NCBI GenBank assembly: GCA_016868785.1
Contig: VGFS01000015.1
Coordinates: forward strand, 1 to 46,535
Length of the DNA: 46,535 bases
From: Bacteroidota bacterium
GTDB taxonomy: Bacteria; Bacteroidota; Bacteroidia; NS11-12g; UBA955
Direction of reading: 5' to 3'
This document shows positions 36,374 to 44,818 of this stretch, piece by piece (the first letter of the stretch is position 1; each line of letters begins with the position of its first letter). Position numbers and translations under genes: made by a program. The notes beneath the pieces were generated by a model, which saw only the letters and a program-made list of their open reading frames with translations, made no database searches and had not been told where the DNA came from.

Positions 36374-37488
36374 GGTTTGCACAGGTAATCGGACAGGAAA
36401 TCATCAAAGAGCGCATGATTCATGGCGTTCGCGTGGGACGGATACCCCATGCCCAGTTGATTTTGGGCGCTGAGGGAAGCGGGAATTTGGCCTTGGCGCT
36501 TGCCTATGTGCAGTACATACTTTGCAACCAACCTTCAGAAACAGACAGTTGCGGCGAGTGCAGCAGTTGTAAAAAAGTGTCGGCCCTGATTCATCCAGAT
36601 GTTCACTTTAGTTTCCCTTTTCCCAAAAAGGCTGGAGAAATGGAGCAATGCTCGGATGTATACCCTCAATGGCGCACCGCCTTGCAGGAAGATCCTTATT
36701 TGAATTACGAGGATTGGATGCAGCAGCTCAATGCGGAAAATAAACAGGGAAATATTCCCACCAAAGAATTGAGAAACATCATCAAGAACATCTCGCTCAA
36801 ATCCTACGAAGGCAAGATGAAGGTGTGCTTGATTTGGTTGCCAGAATACTTGGGCCAGGAGGGAAATATCCTCCTCAAAAGCTTGGAAGAACCACCGGAA
36901 CAGACGTTGTTCTTGCTGGTGGGCAGCGATTTGGATGCAATTTTAGGAACCATTCTCTCGCGCACACAATTGGTGAGGGTGGCGCCCATTGACGATGCTT
37001 CATTGTCGTTGGCATTGCAAACCCGTGAGAGCATAGCTGCCGATGATGCTCAGCGGTTGGCCAAAGTGGCTCAGGGCAATTATCGGTTGGCACGGGACTT
37101 AGGCAAGGAGGCAGGGAATCCCCATTTAGACGCCTGGCGAATTTGGATGACCATTTGCTTCCGTCGAAAAATGGGTGAGGCTTTTCAATGGAGCGATGAT
37201 ACGGCATCGTTGGGACGTGAAGGGGTGAAATCGTTTTTGTTGTATGGGATTCAAGTCTTGCGCACTTGTGCGGTGTTGCCCTATACAGGTTCGGAAGGAC
37301 TTTGGGAGGGCCCGGAACTCGATTTTGTAAACAAGTTCAATACGTTGCAGTTGGGAGAAGGCGTGATTGGCCAGATGGTCACAGTTTTGGAAAAGGCCTT
37401 TTACGGCGTTGAACGAAATGGGAATGCCAAAGTATTGCTCATGGATGCAACCTATGGGTTGATTCAGGCAATCTCGAAAAAAAATTAG
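36370..37488 (+). CDS. holB: DNA polymerase III delta-prime subunit (clamp-loader AAA+ ATPase-like)
   Basis: 372 residues. It has the clamp-loader N-terminus FAQVIGQEIIKERMIHGV, IPHAQLILGAEGSGN, and a zinc module C52, C61, C64, C67. The P-loop is degenerate (GAEGSGN lacks the Lys-Thr/Ser pair), as expected for delta-prime, which does not hydrolyse ATP. LIWLPEYLGQEGNILLKSLEEPP and the sensor-like SRTQLVR also fit. The start overlaps lgt by 4 nt. An ECF sigma gene follows after 66 bp. Confidence 0.9.
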   Translation: MRFAQVIGQEIIKERMIHGVRVGRIPHAQLILGAEGSGNLALALAYVQYILCNQPSETDSCGECSSCKKVSALIHPDVHFSFPFPKKAGEMEQCSDVYPQWRTALQEDPYLNYEDWMQQLNAENKQGNIPTKELRNIIKNISLKSYEGKMKVCLIWLPEYLGQEGNILLKSLEEPPEQTLFLLVGSDLDAILGTILSRTQLVRVAPIDDASLSLALQTRESIAADDAQRLAKVAQGNYRLARDLGKEAGNPHLDAWRIWMTICFRRKMGEAFQWSDDTASLGREGVKSFLLYGIQVLRTCAVLPYTGSEGLWEGPELDFVNKFNTLQLGEGVIGQMVTVLEKAFYGVERNGNAKVLLMDATYGLIQAISKKN

Positions 37489-37554
37489 GGGGCCAGACAA
37501 CCTATGGACGATGAATGTCATCTTGGGTTTAAATCTGGGTCATGTTGAAACAGA

Positions 37555-38091
37555 ATGACAAATCTAACGGAGCCAAAGTTACAAGAGTTGTTGCGCGCGT
37601 GTTTGGCGGGAGATCGCAAGGCACAGCAGTCGCTGTACCAACAATTTGCTCCAGTGATTTATGCCATTTGTGTTCGATACATGGGCGTAACAGATGAGGC
37701 CAAAGATATGCTACAAGAAACCATGGTGAAATTTTTCCAAAAGTCGAATGAGTTCCGTTTCCAGGGATCCTTGGAAGGTTGGGTGAAGCGTATCGCCGTG
37801 AATACTTGTTTGGATCAAATCAAAAGAAATAAGGCCAAGTATGCGAGCAGTTTGGATGAGGCCTATGAGTTGGCGGGTGATGTGAATGCCGCGCAACCAT
37901 TGGAGACCAAAGATTTGTTGCGTTTGGTGTCGTCTCTGCCCGATGGTTATCGCGCTGTGTTTAACATGTATGCGATAGAGGGATTTTCTCATGCTGAGAT
38001 TGGTGAAGTGTTGGGGATTTCAGAGAATACCAGCAAGTCACAGTTGTTCAAAGCCCGCAAATGGTTGCAGGCGAAAGTGGAAAGAAGCTAA
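37555..38091 (+). CDS. ECF-type RNA polymerase sigma factor
   Basis: 178 residues. Sigma region 2 spans about 10-90 (QQFAPVIYAICVRYMG, DEAKDMLQETMVKFFQ, GWVKRIAVNTCLDQIKR). Region 4 spans about 120-175 (LPDGYRAVFNMYAIEG, HAEIGEVLGISENTSKSQL). No region 1.1 or 3, so an extracytoplasmic-function factor. It overlaps by 1 nt (TAATG) the next gene, whose N-terminal cytoplasmic stretch and membrane helix mark it as the likely anti-sigma partner. The target promoters are unknown. No consensus vegetative promoter is evident in the 66 bp upstream. Confidence 0.93.
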   Translation: MTNLTEPKLQELLRACLAGDRKAQQSLYQQFAPVIYAICVRYMGVTDEAKDMLQETMVKFFQKSNEFRFQGSLEGWVKRIAVNTCLDQIKRNKAKYASSLDEAYELAGDVNAAQPLETKDLLRLVSSLPDGYRAVFNMYAIEGFSHAEIGEVLGISENTSKSQLFKARKWLQAKVERS

Positions 38092-39215
38092 TGGGTGAAG
38101 ATCTGAAACATATCGACGAGCTATTTAAGCAAGGGTTGAGTGACGCTCAGATGTCGCCCCCGCCCGGCGTGTTTGAGCAATGCATGGAGCAGTTGGATGC
38201 CTCGGCGCATGCAGGTGCAGGGACAAATTCGAGCACCTGGTGGAATGGTTTGTTGAAATCGCCTTGGGCAATTTTGGGTACGGCGGTTGTGGTGGGTGTT
38301 ACTGTGTTTTTGGCCTTGGGTGACGGTGAGCAAAAAAACAGTAAGGGTAAATCGGTACAAACCCCTGAAGCGCAAGTTTCACAGGTTGAAGTGGGTGCCG
38401 GTTCTATGGCTGAAGATGGTGTAGCCTTGTCAAATAAGGAACATGCTACGGTGGCAGAACAAGCTTTACAATCAAGCGATGTGAGTGGAGATAAGGCGGG
38501 TGTAGCGAGCGTATCATCGGGTTCTGGATCTGTGTTAAACCAAGAGAGTCCAACCAATGAAAAGACATCGGCAACGGTGGAGTTGAACAGTGTGGCGCCC
38601 AAAAACAATCGGGTGATGGTGGCAGAAAACAAGGTGAAACCCTGTGCAGTGGCTATGGGCTCTTGGCGACCTGTGATCGCGGAAAATGTGGGTGGCTCGG
38701 TTTCTTTGGATTTGGTGGGCTCGTTCCACGATATGAAAATTCACTGGGGTGATGGAGAGGTGGGTGGTATAATTGGCCATGGGGATGCGGGGAACAGTCG
38801 CTTGAACCATGTTTATTATGTGTTGCAGCGAAAGAACTTCACCCTAAAATTGGTGAACAGACACCGCGAAATTGGCAGTGGATTGGTGTGTGCCGACAGC
38901 CAGCGCATCAATGTGGCAGTTTCACCATCGAATGAGGTTTCGGAGGTGTTTGTGCCGGATGTTTTCACTCCCAATGGCGATGGAACAAATGATGTGTTTT
39001 TTGTGGAAATGCCTAAGCCGTTGCAATACGATATTACCATATTGGATGCCAAGCAAAGAACCGTTTTCAGAAGTAATGATTATTTGTCGAGGTGGACGGG
39101 CATGTGCAGTGAAAGCGAGTGTAAAGAAGATACTTACCGTGTGATATTGGCTTATAAATACAGTGGAGATAGTGAATGGAAATATATCCGAAAACAAATT
39201 AAATTAATTCGATAG
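38091..39215 (+). CDS. Probable anti-sigma factor with periplasmic PKD-like and T9SS type B (CHU_C) domains
   Basis: 374 residues from the ATG at 38091, overlapping the sigma gene stop. There is no signal peptide. Residues 1-56 are cytoplasmic-like, with the HIDELFKQGLSDAQMSPPP pattern that resembles Bacteroidota anti-sigma N-termini. One membrane helix covers about 57-76 (WAILGTAVVVGVTVFLAL). A Ser/Thr/Glu-rich linker (80-180) follows, then a PKD-like segment with IHWGDGE (219-222). A gliding motility-associated C-terminal/type B T9SS sorting domain fills 285-374, with VFTPNGDGTNDVF at 291-303 and a terminal KQIKLIR. Four Cys occur in the periplasmic half, two of them close together in MCSESEC. 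That a sorting domain sits on an inner-membrane protein is the odd feature; regulation of the sigma factor is inferred from position and topology. Confidence 0.75.
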   Translation: MGEDLKHIDELFKQGLSDAQMSPPPGVFEQCMEQLDASAHAGAGTNSSTWWNGLLKSPWAILGTAVVVGVTVFLALGDGEQKNSKGKSVQTPEAQVSQVEVGAGSMAEDGVALSNKEHATVAEQALQSSDVSGDKAGVASVSSGSGSVLNQESPTNEKTSATVELNSVAPKNNRVMVAENKVKPCAVAMGSWRPVIAENVGGSVSLDLVGSFHDMKIHWGDGEVGGIIGHGDAGNSRLNHVYYVLQRKNFTLKLVNRHREIGSGLVCADSQRINVAVSPSNEVSEVFVPDVFTPNGDGTNDVFFVEMPKPLQYDITILDAKQRTVFRSNDYLSRWTGMCSESECKEDTYRVILAYKYSGDSEWKYIRKQIKLIR

Positions 39216-39293
39216 TTACACCTAATATAAAAAATTTCGATGAGGATTTTAAGGAAAAACATCATGAAAACGTCAATAAATGGGGGTATGGGC

Positions 39294-39324
39294 TTGGGAA
39301 ACCGGGTTAAATCTTCTATTTTTG
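39294..39324 (+). promoter_or_regulatory. Promoter of the large PKD/T9SS type B gene
   Basis: TTG at 39294-39296, a 20-bp spacer, then TATTTTTG at 39317-39324, a full TAnnTTTG match. It lies about 20 bp upstream of the ATG at 39345. This favours that ATG over the in-frame ATG at 39240, which is upstream of the promoter. Confidence 0.65.
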
Positions 39325-39344
39325 ATCGATTACACACAGAAAAA

Positions 39345-42300
39345 ATGCCTAAAATGAAAGGTTTATTGAACATAATGAAGGGTGCGGTGGTTGCGATCGT
39401 AGCCACGCTAACGTCCATCGGCGACGCTGCGGCTCAGTGTACGATTCAGTACAATGGGTCTCCTTGCGTTGGTGTGCCAGTAAGTTTCAACGGTTCTAGC
39501 ACGGGTACTACCCATGATTGGAACTTCAACAACGAAAACACACAGACCGGACTGAAGAACTTGAACTACGCTTTTAAAACGGCGGGAAACAAAGTGGTGA
39601 CTTACGTTACTACCATCAACGGAACGAAGTGTACTTCTACGTTAAACTTGGTGGTGCGTGAATCTCCCAAGATCAAGTTGAAATTGCAAAACTTGTACGA
39701 GCAGTGTTTTGAAAAGAACTTGTTTTGTTTCACCGACAGTACCAAGAGTGGTAACGGCGGTAAAATCACCAAGATCAAATATTTGGTGAGTGACGGACAA
39801 TTGTTCGAATACACCAATCCTACATTGCCTCAGACTTTCTGTTTCTCAGTGAAGGATGAGCGTGGAGGTTTGTTTGATTTGTACGTGGAGGTTGAAGACG
39901 AATATGGCTGTATTGACACCATGAAATTGGTGGCTGCAGTAAAGGTTCGTGAAAAGATTGGAGCACGTTTCACCAGTAACAAGCCGGTGGCTTGTGATAG
40001 TGTGACCGCAACGATCAATAACATTTCTCGTATCGATAAGAGTCAAGTAAAGAAAATTACTTGGTATTGGGGCGACGGTTCAACAAGCTCAGATTGGGGA
40101 CCAACAATCAAAAAGACCTTCCGCGGTCAGGGTACCTATAATTCCAAAGTGGTAATAGAAACCATCGATGGTTGTAAAGATTCATTTACCGTTCAGGCAA
40201 CAGCCTCAGTATTTAAGTCGAAAGCGACCATATGGGCAAGTAAAGATTCAACTTGTATCAGTGATCCCAAAATTGATTTTGGTGTCGACGAAATTCCCCA
40301 AGGGGCTACGGGTTTGTTGTGGAATTTTGGTGACCCAAATACAGGGCCACAAAACTTTGATAACAGAACATGGTCCCCAAGTCACAGTTTCTCAGGTCTC
40401 GGACCATTCTTAATTCAGTTGACCTACAGTCACCCAATTTGCGGTAACAAAACCGCTTTCGATACCATCATTATCTTGGGTCCAGCGTCTACCATTGAAG
40501 TGGCGTTTAACCGAATCGCGGAATTTGAAGTATTCCAGTGCCCGAAAGATGTGATGGATACCGTTCATTTCAAGAACTTCTCAACTTTCTACCACAACGA
40601 CTACGACTTCACTGACGATGACAGTACATTCTACAAGTGGAATGGTACTTTGGGGCATACATTCCAAAAGAACGCGAATGGTACTCCCCGACAGATATGG
40701 CAGAAGCCCTTGCGCAACGAGAAGAACTCAAACGGAACCAAGTCTGTATACGCGGGCAATGCCTCTCCGGGTGGTGGAAACGATTATCTCAAGCGTGAAC
40801 GTGTGTGTGCCGTTCGTTTGTGGGATTTCAGTGATACCTACGCGCCGAGGTGTACTACCGATGTTACACGAAATAAAAACGTATTTGTAAACTGTCAGTA
40901 CTCACACGATACTTTGCCAACCCACTACTATAAATCTTGGGATTTGGTCTTGTTAGATCGTTTCAAGAACGCTCCGATGGAGGATGCGATTTTCATCACT
41001 TCCACAGGTTTGTGTAAGAAGATTCAAGTATGGGCATCTGACACCTTATGGATTGTAGAAGATTCAATCTTGTTTATCCCCCGCGATGCAGGAGACTCAG
41101 CGACCGCCGCAGATTCCAAATATGTAAATGCCATTAAGCACTATGTTCCATACAAGTGGTTGAAAGGTCCCGGAGAAAGGTTGGTAGAAGACTCAATAAC
41201 GATTGTTTTGGGTGCAAATGACTCTGCTTATGTGAATGGCACCCTGCACAAAGGTCCGAAATTTGTAAAAGCCAAAGACAAAGACATCGTGAAGTTGGTG
41301 AGCAAAACCGATTCAGTGATGTACAACTTCTCTGCTTATACCAAGCGGGATACATTGCCATTGCCTTTGCTAAAAATTCGCTTGGCCAAAGGTGAAAAAC
41401 CCCGCAAAATCAAAATGTTGTTGATGTCGCAGATGGGCCGATTCAATGGTTTGAACTACGGCACAGATTACATCATTGACTACAAGCGTTACCGCGAGTT
41501 GTATTATGCGAGAATTCCCCAGTGTAACAACGTAAGACTGCTGCATAAAGATACTTGTCATCCAATGAAGTGTGAAAGCGAAGCCACCAAACAGTTGGCC
41601 ATGCTTCACGCGAATGCCGGCGGTGTAGGTTCTGGTTTGTTGAAGGAGTCTATCGAGTGTTTGGGTGCTAAGAACCCCCAATACGGTGTAACCTTCATTT
41701 TGAGCGATTTGAAACCTGGATGTACTTTCTCTACGGTTTCTATCAACTTCGATTCAACTTGTAACCCCAATGGATGGGTGGCTTTGAGTGGCTTGAGCCC
41801 AGGAAACCGTCCTCCAGGACCTCCATTCCCTGGATACCAAATAGCGGGTAACCCCCCAAGTCGCTATTCTAAGCAATACTCTGCATCGCAAGTTTGTGAT
41901 CCTAGCGGATGTATTACTGTGGGTATCGTCGTGGGTAACGGTGTACGCAAGCCCGGAACATTCTCTCCTCCAACCCCTGATCGTCCAATTTGTAGCGATA
42001 CTCAGTGGTACAGAAAGTTTGCTTGTTTCCCCTTGATCGATCCGGCCTTCGAAGTAATTACCCCATTGCCTAATCCAGTGGGAATCAGGAAGATTTGTAA
42101 AGGTGATGCAGTTGTTGTCCGTCCGGTAGTTGGAAATAAAACCCGCACAGACGATTTGAAATCATTGCGTTGGTCATTTGAAACTGGAAACGCTTGTCCG
42201 AGCTACTCACGTGGATGGCGCCGTTATATCCAAGAAGACTACTTCCGTTACCAAAAGGTACCTGGCAAGAATCCCAATCGTTTGTACAACTACGTGATTC

Positions 42301-44738
42301 AAACCCGTGGTGGTGAAGACCCTGTACAGGTTCCATGTACTGATATTTGGAACGACGGTCCAACCCGTACCTTTAAAGGTCCTGATACCATCTTGACTGC
42401 GGAGATTCGTGCTTGGGAAATTGGTGCAGACGTATCTGCGGCATGGGAAAGGATTAAGGAGCGTGTTGAGGCGCGTGGCTTTGACCCATTCTCATTGACA
42501 GGTCCTCAAATTGCCAAAATGATTTGGAACAACAAAGGGGTTATTGGTCAGCCCGCCACCGGTGCATACGGCTGTATTGATACCACTGGTTTCGGTAAGT
42601 TGATTCGTTACTACGTAATTCCCAACAAGGACAGTATGACGATTTTGAACTACCGCGATACCACGATTCGTCCTACAGACTTCGAAAAAGTGGGTAACAC
42701 TACCTACAGCGCCTACAAATTTGTGCCGAAGTGGAATGGTTACCACATCATGAGTTTGGCGATGACTTCTAGCAACGGTAAGTGTGATGATATTGCGGCC
42801 TACCCAGTATTGGTTGGTTTCGCGATGGAGTTGGAATTGCCAGACAGTATTGTTTGTCAAGACCAAGCCACTACGTTGAACGCGTTGCCTAAGTATAAAA
42901 TGTTCCACCCAGATCCGATCAACTTCGGAACATGGGATTACACAGACTACTGGAGAGATCCTGTACGTCAGGCTGAAACGGCCCAAGGTAAGAAGAACCG
43001 CGAGCCTTTCACCAAGTGGGATTGGAACAAAGCCGATGACGACAAGAGCAAGCCTGTTACCATCTTCGGTGGTCAGCCATGGGGCGGTACTGGTGTAGGT
43101 ACACCTGCCTTGCCATGGGTTGACTTGGGTGGTGGTGGAGCCTTGGCTACTTACTACAAAAACGATTCAGGTGTGTACATCTTCCGCAACGTAGCGGGCG
43201 ACAGTACCGGCTGTATGGATACAATCGCACGCAAATTGTTCATCTCTCGTTTGGATGTGAAATTTGGTTTGAACGTTCAGGTGCCTTCTTGTAACTCGAT
43301 CATTGAATTCTTTGATAGCAGCTTCTTGCACGATCCATGTTCATGGGCAATGAAGAACTGTAATGGTCCTACACCGATGCAGTGTGATTATATCAAAGAA
43401 TGGTTCATCGATTGGGGTGATGGGTATAACAACTTGTACAAGCGTGATGCTTCTAACAAGGCGGGATTGCCAGATCGTGTCGCTCACAAATACACCCGCA
43501 ACGGTTGGTTTAAAGTTCAATACACACTGAAGACCGATCAAGGTTGTGAAGATACCTTCAGCCGTTGGATCAAAATTCCTGGACCTCGTCCAAGATTTGA
43601 ATTCACCACCAAAGGTGGCAACGAGGTGACCATTTGTGCCGGTGATAGCATTCAATTTACCAACTTAACGGATAGCGCGTCAACATCCGCTGACTGGACC
43701 TGGTTCTGGGGTGATGGAAAAATCGATAACCAGAAAAATCAATTCTTGTGGCATAGGTACGTAAATGCGGGTAAATACTATGTGTTCTTGGAGCAGTACG
43801 ATTCATTGATTTTGCCTCCTAACATTCGCAGATTCTGTCCTGCTACCTTCCCTGATACCCCATCTCAAAAGGCCTTTATCATCACGGTATTGCCAAGAGA
43901 TACGGTGAGAGGATTTGTATTGAAACCAGCGATTTGTTTGGGTGATAGTAACATCTTCATCGACAATTCAGACACTGTATTCAAGTCTTACAAGTGGAAA
44001 TTCCACAACTTGAGTACCGGTCAGATCGATACGGTGACAACCTCTAACAAGCGATTGGCTTGGAAATTTACCCAGCAGGGCCAGATAAGGGTGTCGCATT
44101 TTGCCGACTACGATCCAAACAGGCCTAGACCTTGGTGTCCGACCGACGTAGCCGACCAAATCTTCTTGGTAGACTCTGTGGTTGCTGATTTCGACATCGA
44201 TGCTACGAAGACGCCGGATTACACCTTCACCCGCAAAGACGTGAATGGAACACAGTTCCGTTGGGGCTTTAATCACCAGGAGGACATCACTTTGCGTCCT
44301 GGATTGCCTTTGATTGTTGACAACAAATCAACCGATAAGATTGTCAGCGCATCGTACAGCGGTACCGATACCTTCTATGTTTGCTTGGAAGTAACCAACG
44401 CTACGGGATGTAAAGACACCATCTGTAAGCCTGTATACGTGAACCAGTTCATTTACTTGGCCAATGTATTCACACCAGGAAACAACGATGGCAAGAACGA
44501 TGTATTCCGTGTGCCGATTGCGGGTCATTCTTTGTTTGAAATCCGCATCTTCAACCGCTACGGTGAGCGCGTGTTCATCAGCAAAGATCCTCAGGTACAG
44601 TGGAATGGTCGTGTGAACAACGACGGTCCGGAAGTACCATCAGGAACCTACTTCTACCAGTTGACTTACCAATTCAAGGGTAAGCCAGATGTGAACAAGG
44701 TAAATGGTTCGGTGAACGTTATTCGCAAGGAGCCTTAA
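39345..44738 (+). CDS. Giant multi-PKD T9SS type B surface protein
   Basis: About 1797 residues from the ATG at 39345, chosen because a consensus promoter sits just upstream and it yields a normal signal peptide (MKGAVVAIVATLTSIGDAAAQ-like region). The in-frame ATG at 39240 would add 35 residues. Several PKD-like domains are visible, marked by WYWGDG (near 40063), NFGDPN (near 40325), DWGDG (near 43412) and WFWGDG (near 43704). The long middle part is Asp/Thr-rich with many Cys and no recognised fold. The last ~90 residues are a gliding motility-associated C-terminal (CHU_C) type B sorting domain: VFTPGNNDGKNDVF and IRIFNRYGERVF. It is probably an adhesin or structural surface protein. It follows the sigma/anti-sigma pair and ends before a strong terminator. 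Confidence 0.85.
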   Translation: MPKMKGLLNIMKGAVVAIVATLTSIGDAAAQCTIQYNGSPCVGVPVSFNGSSTGTTHDWNFNNENTQTGLKNLNYAFKTAGNKVVTYVTTINGTKCTSTLNLVVRESPKIKLKLQNLYEQCFEKNLFCFTDSTKSGNGGKITKIKYLVSDGQLFEYTNPTLPQTFCFSVKDERGGLFDLYVEVEDEYGCIDTMKLVAAVKVREKIGARFTSNKPVACDSVTATINNISRIDKSQVKKITWYWGDGSTSSDWGPTIKKTFRGQGTYNSKVVIETIDGCKDSFTVQATASVFKSKATIWASKDSTCISDPKIDFGVDEIPQGATGLLWNFGDPNTGPQNFDNRTWSPSHSFSGLGPFLIQLTYSHPICGNKTAFDTIIILGPASTIEVAFNRIAEFEVFQCPKDVMDTVHFKNFSTFYHNDYDFTDDDSTFYKWNGTLGHTFQKNANGTPRQIWQKPLRNEKNSNGTKSVYAGNASPGGGNDYLKRERVCAVRLWDFSDTYAPRCTTDVTRNKNVFVNCQYSHDTLPTHYYKSWDLVLLDRFKNAPMEDAIFITSTGLCKKIQVWASDTLWIVEDSILFIPRDAGDSATAADSKYVNAIKHYVPYKWLKGPGERLVEDSITIVLGANDSAYVNGTLHKGPKFVKAKDKDIVKLVSKTDSVMYNFSAYTKRDTLPLPLLKIRLAKGEKPRKIKMLLMSQMGRFNGLNYGTDYIIDYKRYRELYYARIPQCNNVRLLHKDTCHPMKCESEATKQLAMLHANAGGVGSGLLKESIECLGAKNPQYGVTFILSDLKPGCTFSTVSINFDSTCNPNGWVALSGLSPGNRPPGPPFPGYQIAGNPPSRYSKQYSASQVCDPSGCITVGIVVGNGVRKPGTFSPPTPDRPICSDTQWYRKFACFPLIDPAFEVITPLPNPVGIRKICKGDAVVVRPVVGNKTRTDDLKSLRWSFETGNACPSYSRGWRRYIQEDYFRYQKVPGKNPNRLYNYVIQTRGGEDPVQVPCTDIWNDGPTRTFKGPDTILTAEIRAWEIGADVSAAWERIKERVEARGFDPFSLTGPQIAKMIWNNKGVIGQPATGAYGCIDTTGFGKLIRYYVIPNKDSMTILNYRDTTIRPTDFEKVGNTTYSAYKFVPKWNGYHIMSLAMTSSNGKCDDIAAYPVLVGFAMELELPDSIVCQDQATTLNALPKYKMFHPDPINFGTWDYTDYWRDPVRQAETAQGKKNREPFTKWDWNKADDDKSKPVTIFGGQPWGGTGVGTPALPWVDLGGGGALATYYKNDSGVYIFRNVAGDSTGCMDTIARKLFISRLDVKFGLNVQVPSCNSIIEFFDSSFLHDPCSWAMKNCNGPTPMQCDYIKEWFIDWGDGYNNLYKRDASNKAGLPDRVAHKYTRNGWFKVQYTLKTDQGCEDTFSRWIKIPGPRPRFEFTTKGGNEVTICAGDSIQFTNLTDSASTSADWTWFWGDGKIDNQKNQFLWHRYVNAGKYYVFLEQYDSLILPPNIRRFCPATFPDTPSQKAFIITVLPRDTVRGFVLKPAICLGDSNIFIDNSDTVFKSYKWKFHNLSTGQIDTVTTSNKRLAWKFTQQGQIRVSHFADYDPNRPRPWCPTDVADQIFLVDSVVADFDIDATKTPDYTFTRKDVNGTQFRWGFNHQEDITLRPGLPLIVDNKSTDKIVSASYSGTDTFYVCLEVTNATGCKDTICKPVYVNQFIYLANVFTPGNNDGKNDVFRVPIAGHSLFEIRIFNRYGERVFISKDPQVQWNGRVNNDGPEVPSGTYFYQLTYQFKGKPDVNKVNGSVNVIRKEP

Positions 44739-44756
44739 TCTAAATTGAACTTCAAG

Positions 44757-44796
44757 AGAAAGCCCCGCAGGTTCTGCGGGGCTTTCTTTATTTTTG
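44757..44796 (+). terminator. Intrinsic terminator after the PKD protein gene
   Basis: Perfect 14-bp inverted repeat (arms 44757-44770 and 44774-44787), GC-rich with a GTT loop, followed by TTATTTTTG. The T-rich tail coincides with the -7 element of the mnmE promoter. Confidence 0.92.
44789..44796 (+). promoter_or_regulatory. -7 element of the mnmE promoter
   Basis: TATTTTTG, a full TAnnTTTG match, ending 22 nt before the mnmE ATG. The region where the -33 TTG would fall lies inside the terminator stem and has no TTG. It overlaps the T-tract of the upstream terminator. Confidence 0.5.
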
Positions 44797-44818
44797 CGGG
44801 TAGAATAATTGGCAAGCT

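Noticed and set aside
39240-39344. Longer start for the giant PKD protein
   Set aside because: A consensus promoter lies downstream of this ATG and the added residues are not signal-peptide-like; kept only as an alternative.
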